This document shows, piece by piece, positions 17,701-25,513 of a DNA stretch of 64,000 nt. The translations under genes and the position numbers were made by a program. Source of the DNA: Pseudoalteromonas luteoviolacea NCIMB 1944 (GTDB taxonomy: Bacteria; Pseudomonadota; Gammaproteobacteria; Enterobacterales; Alteromonadaceae); contig NZ_AUXS01000086.1 in the NCBI RefSeq assembly GCF_001625565.1, positions 35,823 to 99,822 of the forward strand, read 5' to 3'. The stretch's first letter is position 1. Each line of letters starts with the position of its first letter. The notes beneath the pieces were generated by a model. It saw only the letters and a list, made by a program, of their open reading frames with translations, was not told the DNA's origin and ran no database searches.

Positions 17701-20700
17701 CCAACACCTGCCAAAACGCGTGCAGTGAATTTGCTTGAGGGTAGCGTCCTGATATACCGATGATGGCAATATCCATGTCCTGTGCATCGCGGCTTTGATC
17801 CAGGCAAGCGCTGGCGACGAGCTCTTTTTGCGCTTCTATCGGTTCAGGTGAACTGGTTGTAGCGGGGATATCACTCGAACTGGGCTGTGTCGTCAGGTGC
17901 GCCTCAAGTTGAGTGCGGTGTGCAGCCAACATGTATTCAGCCAACTGCGCGATTGTATGATATTCAAAAAACAGGGTTTTTGGCAGTGCCCCATACACAG
18001 ACTCCAGCTTATTGGTCAGCTTGGTCACCACCAAAGAGTCTATGCCCAGTTCATCAAAGCCAGTATCCTGATCGAGCTTTTCCTTTGCATACCCTGTCAC
18101 TTGCGAGATCAGCGCAGTCAACTGTTCATATACTGACGCCAATAGGGCGTCATCATCGGTGGATAATAAGGGATCAGTGTGCCCTTGCACCACCGTTTTG
18201 CCCGCCCAGGAGTCGCTGTACGCATCGAGTAACTCTTGTAATGTACGATAGGCGTTGGCGGTGTCTAAGCTAAAATCATGATCAAAATGCTGATTTAGCT
18301 GATTGATAATGGTATGCAACTCTACGATACCAAAGCCTTGCTCATCCAGCTCAACATGCAGGTCAATGGCACTTTGTGCCACACCGACAACCACAGCGGC
18401 AGCGGCGGTAAATCGCGACATGAGTTCACGCTGCACTTGGTCAATATTCGGCGGTGTGGTGTTGGCTGGCTTTGCGATAGACTTGGCCGCGCCAATAGAG
18501 CGAGAGAAATGATGTTCAAGTTTTGCCGTATCGCCAGCAATGGCTATGGTGCGGGTACGCGTTTGGCGCATCACTTGATACAGCGCGGATAATCCCACAT
18601 CGCGCTCAATAGGCTGCATACCTGACATGTCGTACAGTGCTGTGAGAATATCATCGGATACTTGCATCCCGCCATCACGCCACAACCCCCAGCCGATAGC
18701 ACAACTTTGACCAAAACACAGACCCTGTTCAACGCGTTGTTGTCGCTGCTGCGCATACAGATCCATAAAGGCATTGGCAGCCGCATAATCTCCCTGCCCA
18801 ACATTACCAACCATGGAAACCGCTGAAGAGAACAGCACAAAGTGCTCAAGTTCTATCTCTTCACACGCTTGTCCCAAGTGCCATGCACCATAGGTTTTTG
18901 GCGCGAGGACTCGTCGTATGCTTTGTGCATCTTTATTGCGCAGCAGACCATCTTGAATAACCCCTGCACAGTGTAGTACCGCATTGATCCCACCATGCTC
19001 ACGCACGGTATTCTGAACCAAGGTTGTCACTGCGTCGAGCGCGGTCAGATCCACTGCCTCATAGTGCACCGTTGCCCCCATCTCTTGCAAACGGGAGAGT
19101 TGATTTTCTCTGTGCGCATCCAAAGGCCGCTGGCCCGTTAAAATCAAGATAGGCGCCTGCACTTTTTGCGCAATATCGCACGCACACAAATACCCCAGCT
19201 GGCCCAATCCTCCCGTGATCAAATACACCCCTTGATCGCGCCATGGATGAGGCACAGACACAGTGTCAATCACGTCCAGAGCGCATGCCATTAATTGTGA
19301 TGCCTCGACTTTGAACCAGTGACAATGCGTTTGAAGTTTCGCCTGTTCAAGCAATTTAAATACCTGCTCTTGGGGCAAGTTCACGGGCAACTCAATAAGT
19401 TGCCCTGTGACGTTATCGTTTTCCAAAGAGTACGTTTTTAACAGTGCCGACATCGCTGGCAGGGTTGACTGTAAGTTGGACTCTTGGGGGACCACAACTT
19501 GCAAAATCTGATGTGACGCGCACTTTGAACGCATAATGACTTCAAATCGCGCCGTCAATTGAATGCAAAATTGCGTAAAGCTGGTAGCAGGATGTGCCGT
19601 CGAACTAGACAAGTGGACAATCCCCTCCCGTGCCGACAAGGCTGGATAATCGCACAATACAATATGTTGCTCTATGTCTTCGTCCAATAGTTCACTGTGC
19701 GTCTCATCCAGTGCCCGCCAACTTGGCGCCATCAGCAACATCCCCGCTTTACTGTGTGTTGTCGAGGATGCCAAAGCACCATGGCCATGGGCCGTTACGG
19801 GCACAAGCATCGGCGCTTTTGGGATATCAATCTGGGCAAAAGGATAACCGGGTAAACTGACACGCTGATATTGCGCGGGCTTGCTAGGGTGCCAATCGAT
19901 TTCCCCCCCTTGAGTCCACAACTCAGCGATATATTGAAACTTTCTCTCTGCGAGCCAATGCCTTACCAGCTGTTGGGCTGAGGACTCCTGAAACAGTGCC
20001 TCAACGCCCCGACTTTTATCTACTTTACCTTGCCACAGCTGCGCACATACCGTGCCCTGCTTAAATGCTTTGAGCATATCGAGTAAGGCTTCTAACGAGT
20101 CAACTTCACACGCCATGCGATATGGCATGGCTTCTCTGCCTGCTTGCAAGGTATAGGTCATATTGGCCAGTGATAAGGATGGCTGCTCAGTCAAAAAGTC
20201 GATGTATTTATCCACATAGCGCGCCAGTCCCGACTCGCTTTTTGCAGACAAGACAAATAAATAAGATGACTCAAGCGTACTGCTATGTGCACCAGTAGGC
20301 GCCTCTTCAACCACAATATGTGCGTTGCTGCCGCCGGCACCAAACGACGATACCCCTGCGCGCCGCTTCGCGTTGCGCTCTGTCGTATCCAGCTGCCAAT
20401 CAGTCAGCGAGTGCTGTAACTTGAACGCTGAGGCTGCAAAATCAATGTGTGGGTTTGGTTGCTCAGCATTTAAGGTCGGCGCGAGCTTTTTATGCTGCAT
20501 TTGCAATAATACTTTTGTTAGCCCTGCAATACCCGCAGCCGCTTCAAGGTGGCCAATATTGGTTTTGACCGACCCTAGCGCGCAGAATTGTTGTGCCGAT
20601 GTATCCGCTTTGTAGGCCTCATCTAAGCCCTTAAACTCTACCGGATCCCCCAGTAGAGTCCCGGTGCCATGCGCTTCAACATAGTTGATATCCGCAGCAC

Positions 20701-23700
20701 AAAGCTCGGCTCTAGACAGAGCAGTACGAATAAGGTTTTGCTGCGCTAACGGGCTCGGTACGGTGTAACCGTTGACCTTGCCACCGTGGTTTGTTGCTGT
20801 GCCGCGGATCACCCCATAAATGTGATCACCATCAGCAATGGCTTTGGCCAAGGGCTTTAACAACACCGCTCCCACCCCTTCACCGGGCACAAACCCGTTT
20901 GCCTGCGCGCCAAACGCACTTAACGTACCGTCTTTGGACAGCACATTGAGTCTGGTGAACTCGGCAAATGTAGAGGGGTGAGTATAGGCATTCACCCCCC
21001 CAGCAACAGCCACATCACACTCACCGGCATAGAGGTGCAAGCAAGCTTCGTGAATGGCCGACAAAGACGACGAGCACGCGGTATCGACAGGCATGCTGGG
21101 GCCGCAAAAATTGAACCGGTAAGAGATCCGATTGGCCGCTGAAAAATAAGAGTCTTTATAATTGTCAAATCCAGCTTTTGAGATCCCAACAAAGACGCCG
21201 ACCGTATCGCGTTCCAAGGTCTTAGTGGTGTATCCGGCATCTTCAATAACATGCCAAGCACACTGCATAAAGAGCCGCTCTTTGGGGCTCATATAAGCAG
21301 CTTCAAAAGGCGGTAAATTGAAAAACTCATTGTCGAAATAATTGAGTCCATCTAAAAAACCGCCCCACTTTGCCGCCGATTGAAAGCTATCACCTTCACC
21401 ATCAGCTTGTGCGTCAAAGTACGCTGCTATGGGCCAGCGTTCATTGGGGATCTCGCGAATGCTGCTTTTACCAGCAGCCAGATTTTGCCAAAACTCAAAC
21501 ACATTGTCCGCATCTGGATATTGCCCAGCAAGCCCGATAATGGCAATGGGTTGTCTCGTGAACGACCGCTTACTCGCGGTGAATTTCCGGCGTGCACTCG
21601 AACCGCTCGTTGACTGCTGAAAATGCCGTTTACAATGGTCAATCAACTTGGCGGGAGTCGTTGCTTCAAACAACACCGCCGGATCTATCTGAGTGGCTAA
21701 TTTCGCACTCAATGCTTTTGACACCCGAGATACCAATAGGGAGTCAAACCCCATATCGCTAAATTCCCGCTCAAGGTCAATGTCCCGCTCTGAAACGCGC
21801 AAATGTTCAGCCAGGATTGAAATCAATATCTCAGTAATACGATGTTCATCAGCGCCCGCCGGTACAGGCTCTAAATCCATGTGCATCGCGGTATCGTGCG
21901 CCGGTGACGCTATATCAGGTGCTATCCAATAGCTTGTTAGGTTAAATTGTGTGCCAGGTAAGTGCACGCGCTGACGCCCTTCAGGCGATATTTCAGGCCA
22001 CTCACACTGGCCGGTTTCTAACCATTGTGCCGCAATCGGTTGGGCCCGCTCACTAAGCGCTTGGCTTTGCCCATGTTCAAATACATCTGAATTCGCTCGC
22101 GCCTGTAGTACATCTTCGATCTGCTGCAGTAGCTGCTCCCTCGATGACGCCAAAAAGATGCAGCGATAGTCGTGGCTGTCTCGGCCATGTCGCAATGTAA
22201 ATGCCAGACGTGAAAGTGGGTATGCGTACTGACGTAATACTGCGTGTAGCGCAGAGAGTTGGGCAGTGAAACACGCTTTATTCAGTGCTGACACCGGCAG
22301 CGCCCAAACTTGCTCACCTTCGGGCTCCCCCTTAACACTCGGCTCAGACACCTGATCTAGACCTTCAATTAACACGTGGGCATTATTGCCACCCGCCCCA
22401 TACGCATGGATCCCCGCCAGTCGATTGCGCGACGTCTTCGGCCACGGTATGGTGTCTGTTGCCAATTGACAGACACTGTGCTTGGGGTCAATATCCGCAC
22501 TGATCTGCTCAATTCCGAGTATCTTGTGTATTTTTTCGCTTTGCAAACTATGAATGACTTTGAACAAAGCCCCCAACGAAGACGCTGAGTGCATATGACC
22601 GATCATGGGTTTTAAAGTGCTCACTTTGCACTGCGCCGGGCGCAATGCCACTCCCTGTTGCTGCGCCAGATTATTAAGTGCAAGGTTAAATGCATCCCAC
22701 TCGCAAATATCGGCAACCGGATTGCCCATGCCCTGAGCTTCTATATAGTCGACCTCTCGCGGATCTATGTTGGCCTTGGCGTAACATGCTTGGATCAGAG
22801 ATGCATGTGCGTTGGTATTGGGTGCAGCAATGGATGCCGAACGATTGCCGTTATAATTTACCGCTGAATTTTTGATCACAGCATAAATAGCGTCCCCATC
22901 TTTGCGCGCACGGGAATAAGGTTTAAGTAAAATACTGGCGACCCCTTCCGCTCGTAAATAGCCGTCGGCATCTTCACCAAATGATTTCACTGTCGGTGTT
23001 GGACTCATCTGTTGCGATTGCGACAATTTCACGAAGGTATCTGGTCGCAGCAATAAATTAGCCGCCCCAACTATGGCCTGCTCAATCTCCCCCGCGCGCA
23101 GTGCAACTACAGCTCTGTGTATCGCCACAGCAGCACCGGAGCACATTGTATTGACTACTTCACTGGGACCCGAAAAATCGAAGTAGTATGAGATATTATT
23201 GGCAATCATACTGTCCGATTGATGTAGACTCTCTCCCGTATCATAGCCCGACTCAATCAGGTTCAATAAATACTCATTGCGTTCAAAACCAACAAAGACC
23301 CCGGTATTTGAGCCTTTCAGTGCTTGCGGACAATAGCCTGCATTTTCCAAGGTGTTATACACCGACATCAGTAACAAACGTTGCTGGGGATCCATGCGCT
23401 CTGCATCATCGGGTAATAACTTAAAAAAGTGTGGGTCAAAGCTTTGGATATCGGGAATAAATCCCCCCCAACGACACCGCATTTTATCGGACTGAACCTC
23501 TCCATCTTGTGCTTCATCAGCATATAAACGCCAGTCAAAGCGCGATTGAGGGATTTCCTCGATCAGTGACTCATCCTTATCTAAATGCTGCCAAAACTCG
23601 GCTACTGATTGGCAGCCAGGTAAATACCCTTCCAGCCCGACAATGGCGATAGGTTCTAGTTCTGAGGAGTTGCTATTTCCTTCGTCGGCACCTTCTTTGT

Positions 23701-23779
23701 TGGCGGATTGAGCGGTGTGTTTTGTCGCGTATTCACGCATCAAATCCTTGATCGCCAGTCGCTGTTTTTCAATATCCAA
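14699..23779 (-). CDS. tmpA: Trans-AT polyketide synthase TmpA, three KS modules with C-terminal ACP triplet
   Basis: A 3,026-residue PKS, homologous to mupirocin MmpA (last modules of monic acid assembly). Domains: KS1 (about 41-470; Cys213, but EAHGTG reads EAQGMG with Gln349, so a non-elongating KS0), ACP (Ser680), KS2 (about 750-1180; Cys902, EAHGTGT, active), KR (about 1500-1700; GGLGQLG, GQGDYAAANAF), a degenerate ACP (GFGIVEL; Ile1818 where Ser belongs), ACP (Ser1915), KS3 (about 2010-2440; Cys2179, active), and three tandem ACPs (Ser2733, Ser2841, Ser2940). The last three have Trp six residues after Ser (GLDSIVGVEW, GLDSITGMEW), the published flag for beta-branching. The start appears to be TTG at 23779, nine bases after GGAGTG, right behind the tmlA stop. 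No AT domain is present, so malonyl units must come from a separate protein. Confidence 0.94.
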   Translation of the reverse strand: MDIEKQRLAIKDLMREYATKHTAQSANKEGADEGNSNSSELEPIAIVGLEGYLPGCQSVAEFWQHLDKDESLIEEIPQSRFDWRLYADEAQDGEVQSDKMRCRWGGFIPDIQSFDPHFFKLLPDDAERMDPQQRLLLMSVYNTLENAGYCPQALKGSNTGVFVGFERNEYLLNLIESGYDTGESLHQSDSMIANNISYYFDFSGPSEVVNTMCSGAAVAIHRAVVALRAGEIEQAIVGAANLLLRPDTFVKLSQSQQMSPTPTVKSFGEDADGYLRAEGVASILLKPYSRARKDGDAIYAVIKNSAVNYNGNRSASIAAPNTNAHASLIQACYAKANIDPREVDYIEAQGMGNPVADICEWDAFNLALNNLAQQQGVALRPAQCKVSTLKPMIGHMHSASSLGALFKVIHSLQSEKIHKILGIEQISADIDPKHSVCQLATDTIPWPKTSRNRLAGIHAYGAGGNNAHVLIEGLDQVSEPSVKGEPEGEQVWALPVSALNKACFTAQLSALHAVLRQYAYPLSRLAFTLRHGRDSHDYRCIFLASSREQLLQQIEDVLQARANSDVFEHGQSQALSERAQPIAAQWLETGQCEWPEISPEGRQRVHLPGTQFNLTSYWIAPDIASPAHDTAMHMDLEPVPAGADEHRITEILISILAEHLRVSERDIDLEREFSDMGFDSLLVSRVSKALSAKLATQIDPAVLFEATTPAKLIDHCKRHFQQSTSGSSARRKFTASKRSFTRQPIAIIGLAGQYPDADNVFEFWQNLAAGKSSIREIPNERWPIAAYFDAQADGEGDSFQSAAKWGGFLDGLNYFDNEFFNLPPFEAAYMSPKERLFMQCAWHVIEDAGYTTKTLERDTVGVFVGISKAGFDNYKDSYFSAANRISYRFNFCGPSMPVDTACSSSLSAIHEACLHLYAGECDVAVAGGVNAYTHPSTFAEFTRLNVLSKDGTLSAFGAQANGFVPGEGVGAVLLKPLAKAIADGDHIYGVIRGTATNHGGKVNGYTVPSPLAQQNLIRTALSRAELCAADINYVEAHGTGTLLGDPVEFKGLDEAYKADTSAQQFCALGSVKTNIGHLEAAAGIAGLTKVLLQMQHKKLAPTLNAEQPNPHIDFAASAFKLQHSLTDWQLDTTERNAKRRAGVSSFGAGGSNAHIVVEEAPTGAHSSTLESSYLFVLSAKSESGLARYVDKYIDFLTEQPSLSLANMTYTLQAGREAMPYRMACEVDSLEALLDMLKAFKQGTVCAQLWQGKVDKSRGVEALFQESSAQQLVRHWLAERKFQYIAELWTQGGEIDWHPSKPAQYQRVSLPGYPFAQIDIPKAPMLVPVTAHGHGALASSTTHSKAGMLLMAPSWRALDETHSELLDEDIEQHIVLCDYPALSAREGIVHLSSSTAHPATSFTQFCIQLTARFEVIMRSKCASHQILQVVVPQESNLQSTLPAMSALLKTYSLENDNVTGQLIELPVNLPQEQVFKLLEQAKLQTHCHWFKVEASQLMACALDVIDTVSVPHPWRDQGVYLITGGLGQLGYLCACDIAQKVQAPILILTGQRPLDAHRENQLSRLQEMGATVHYEAVDLTALDAVTTLVQNTVREHGGINAVLHCAGVIQDGLLRNKDAQSIRRVLAPKTYGAWHLGQACEEIELEHFVLFSSAVSMVGNVGQGDYAAANAFMDLYAQQRQQRVEQGLCFGQSCAIGWGLWRDGGMQVSDDILTALYDMSGMQPIERDVGLSALYQVMRQTRTRTIAIAGDTAKLEHHFSRSIGAAKSIAKPANTTPPNIDQVQRELMSRFTAAAAVVVGVAQSAIDLHVELDEQGFGIVELHTIINQLNQHFDHDFSLDTANAYRTLQELLDAYSDSWAGKTVVQGHTDPLLSTDDDALLASVYEQLTALISQVTGYAKEKLDQDTGFDELGIDSLVVTKLTNKLESVYGALPKTLFFEYHTIAQLAEYMLAAHRTQLEAHLTTQPSSSDIPATTSSPEPIEAQKELVASACLDQSRDAQDMDIAIIGISGRYPQANSLHAFWQVLAGGQDCITEVPISRWSHSHYYDAEKGKPGKTYAKWGGFIDGVDKFDPSFFNISPREAEIIEPQERLFLQTAYEAIEDAGYTRASLAQNTALDGSPGAVGVYVGVTYQEYQLYGAQETMLGQPMVLSMSPSSIANRVSYFCDFHGPSLAIDTMCASSLTSIHLACQSLLSGECKAAIAGGVNVSIHPAKYLMLGYGGFASQTGRCKTFSAEADGFVPSEGVGAVLLKPLREALQDGDNIYGVIKGSAVNHGGRTYGYSVPSPAAQQTVITRALAQAKVRPQEISYLEAHGTGTSLGDPIEVAALNKAFSAADSKGNVCAIGSVKSNIGHCESAAGIAGLTKVLLQMKHQQLVPSLHSEQINPKIEFAQSPFIVQQQLAPWPSRDDAPRIAGVSSFGAGGSNAHLIVQEAPKQARLHGNQSAHVQVITLSARSHEQLKEMANNLLHHLRREQLSQDDVQRIAYTLQTGRETFDYRLACMAGDLAEIYIGLELFLAADSVSGETENWLSSAVCTGVVDDNQAQSPSLDPSFLSTIKRSDEAQKDIRCKELVSAWLRGGDIQWHALYRHQSPIKISLPTYPFAAKRYWKPASDEALRAQLVNALSHTPAVLPAPQERKSGKIQLVDPHMFAVKKVTLPTPAQAGERVATSAPQHDLSGEAVTASEMSKTDASEGADTFSKDFLRASLAKALMMNEDEISDNTPFSNIGLDSIVGVEWVRAINAQYNLALAVERVHEYPSINQLHAHLQQSESGETLVVQPKVRETEQATPALEETVETVETVDDEAVITTVIATLANALLLDAGDIRVQSRFVDLGLDSIVGVEWIRAINGHFGTHIEANAVYEHPTPAAFSQYLTSLFAEPQTSTDDVAQLDSTVSLQAPSEYTSLDFLRTSLATVLMMAEQEIKAATRFADLGLDSITGMEWIKVINQTMQLSLNADIVYEHNTLESFSRYIQSQLENKGMQQAQEIIQALQAAQRSDEATQGAHLGVSGQHKEHKQMEEVL

Positions 23780-23782
23780 AAC

Positions 23783-24907
23783 TTATTTCACTCCTGTATA
23801 TGCTGCTACGAGCTGCTCCAAATGGGGTAAAGAGTCCTTTACTGATGCGTAATCCACGCCAAAGTCCATTAAGCACGCAATTTCATTCACGCCGATGTCC
23901 TGCGCCTGTTTGACGATCCGCTTGCCATCTTCAACGGTGCCGAACAATGCACCGGTCTTAAAATATCGCTGAAAAGCATACTCCAAAATACTGTCTTTAT
24001 CTTGCTCACCAAATTCAGCAGCGCCCTTTTTCTGCAACGAGTCACTGGCCAAGTGGGCTTCCATTGAACTGCGAATATATGCTTTGAATGGGCTTTCCAC
24101 TGCGCGCTTTACTTGCGAGATGGAATCCCCAATCAAGGTGTGTAGCATCAGTGTGACCACCCCCGTCTCAGGGTCAAAACCGGCTCGTTTTCTCGCCGCC
24201 CGATAAATGCTGATTTTTCGCTCCATGGAGGCAAGATCAACGCCGTAAAGCATGGTAAATACATTGTGACCACTCGCACCTGCCTGCTCAAACCCCTTGT
24301 CATTTTGAGCGACTAACATCCACACATTCAACGACTTTTGAATTGGCCTTGGGTAGACTTTGGTCGCATAATAAGCGTTATCAGGCCCCTCAAACTCAAC
24401 ACTTTCCCCTGCCCACAGTTGTTTAACGATGGCGATCTGCTCCGTCATTTTCTCGCGGCGGTCATCATAGTTATGCGGGGCATAAATAAAGTCCGGTTTA
24501 TTCCACCCAGAACCAAACCCCAAATCAACACGCCCATTGGACAAAATATCATTCATCGCCCACCACTCCACCACTTCTGCTGGGTGGTGCAGTGGCAAGC
24601 TCACACCCGCAGTTCGAAAGCGGATATGTTTTGTTTGTGGGATAAGGTAAGCAGCCATGACCGCAGAGTTAGGAAAAATCGCACCAAACTCGTGGAAGTG
24701 GCGTTCAGGCAAGTAAACCGCGGTGAACTTAGACTGATCTGCAAACTGCGTCAGCGCGGTGATAAAGTCGTATTTCTCTGAGCTGGTAATGTCTTTGCGG
24801 ATGTCTGAGAAAAACATCATGCTAAATGCCATTTCTCCAGCCGGCTTGGGATCTGACTTCACAGGTGAAAAGTCAGTATCTATACCTAACAGTGCTTGTA
24901 TCGTCAT
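23783..24907 (-). CDS. tmlA: FMN-dependent luciferase-like monooxygenase (MupA-like)
   Basis: A 374-residue class I flavin monooxygenase of the bacterial luciferase family found in PKS clusters (MupA type). Diagnostic stretches are FSMMFFSDIRKD, YLPERHFHEFG, GVSLPLHHPAEVVEWW and the FMN-site loop RVDLGFGSGWNKPDF. It should need reduced FMN and hydroxylate the growing or finished polyketide; MupA is proposed to act on the chain early in mupirocin assembly. I choose the ATG at 24907 (MTIQALLG) with AAGGAT about 11 bases upstream; the open frame extends 11 codons further from a weak start. It is first in the long minus-strand operon and its stop lies 3 bases before tmpA. It diverges from the resistance gene tmlM across a 600-base regulatory region. 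Confidence 0.92.
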   Translation of the reverse strand: MTIQALLGIDTDFSPVKSDPKPAGEMAFSMMFFSDIRKDITSSEKYDFITALTQFADQSKFTAVYLPERHFHEFGAIFPNSAVMAAYLIPQTKHIRFRTAGVSLPLHHPAEVVEWWAMNDILSNGRVDLGFGSGWNKPDFIYAPHNYDDRREKMTEQIAIVKQLWAGESVEFEGPDNAYYATKVYPRPIQKSLNVWMLVAQNDKGFEQAGASGHNVFTMLYGVDLASMERKISIYRAARKRAGFDPETGVVTLMLHTLIGDSISQVKRAVESPFKAYIRSSMEAHLASDSLQKKGAAEFGEQDKDSILEYAFQRYFKTGALFGTVEDGKRIVKQAQDIGVNEIACLMDFGVDYASVKDSLPHLEQLVAAYTGVK

Positions 24908-25154
24908 CAATAATTTTATCCTTAAATTATTCCAGCCCAAAACGACTGCGCTTCAGCACCCTATGTATCGTTACACATAAATTTTATAGCGTTGCACATG
25001 CGGCAAACACCCTGGCACTGACAATGTGATGTTGTAGAAATCGTATTTGAATCATTTTTGATTATGCAAAATTTTCCCACACAATCCAACCATTGTTCGT
25101 TGGCAAAATCAGCTTAGGAATTTTTACACGTATTTTTTGTTTCGCTCACCCCAT

Positions 25155-25176
25155 TTTGTCTCATGCGTGAGACAAA
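25155..25176. promoter_or_regulatory. Perfect inverted repeat, candidate operator
   Basis: Arms TTTGTCTCA and TGAGACAAA are perfect 9-base complements around TGCG. The size and spacing suit a dimeric regulator. It sits in the middle of the divergent tmlA-tmlM region. It does not resemble a consensus lux box, and there is no T-tract, so a terminator is less likely. Confidence 0.5.
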
Positions 25177-25179
25177 TCT

Positions 25180-25193
25180 TTAATTGCAATTAA
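25180..25193. promoter_or_regulatory. 14-bp perfect palindrome
   Basis: TTAATTGCAATTAA is a perfect palindrome lying three bases after the larger inverted repeat. In an AT-rich region it could arise by chance, but its abutment to the other palindrome suggests a composite operator. Confidence 0.35.
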
Positions 25194-25449
25194 GGAAATA
25201 ATCTCTGTGCAATTAATCACCCGCCCCACGGACCATGTCATAACTGCGCCAAGTAGTTTAAACACACAATAAATACAATAGGTTAAACAGTTAAATTGAT
25301 AACATATTTAGGCTCAGATATACAAGGGTTTTACTGTGAGTGAACACCCAATGGTGCTCGGCGCCAGTAAAAACACACGCAGAACCAATCATTCTCTTGG
25401 AAAATAATCCCATAAGTACCGTAAGCCTTTTACGTTGTTGAATTTATGG

Positions 25450-25455
25450 TATGAT
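25450..25455 (+). promoter_or_regulatory. Candidate extended -10 of tmlM promoter
   Basis: TATGAT preceded by TGG (extended -10 form) lies 59 bases before the tmlM ATG. The -35 region (TTTTAC, 16 bases upstream) is weak, as is usual with an extended -10. Confidence 0.45.
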
Positions 25456-25513
25456 GAAATATCAGCTTATCGCTACAGCATAATGAACTCTAATTAAAGG
25501 TTACTTTGGCAGA

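Larger units (their letters stand above)
24908..25513. promoter_or_regulatory. Divergent promoter region between tmlA operon and tmlM
   Basis: About 600 AT-rich bases without a gene separate the biosynthetic operon (minus strand) from the resistance IleRS gene (plus strand). It holds two palindromes (listed separately) and a good extended -10 for tmlM. I looked for a T-box leader in front of the IleRS gene and for a recognisable lux box and saw neither. A shared regulator acting here would couple resistance to production, but that is inference. Confidence 0.6.

Noticed and set aside
24941..25513. T-box leader for the IleRS gene
   Set aside because: No T-box sequence or terminator-antiterminator structure could be seen; such leaders are also rare in this group.
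24908..25513. lux box for quorum-sensing control
   Set aside because: Mupirocin clusters have LuxR/LuxI control, but no palindrome here resembles a lux box, and no luxR or luxI gene is in the window.
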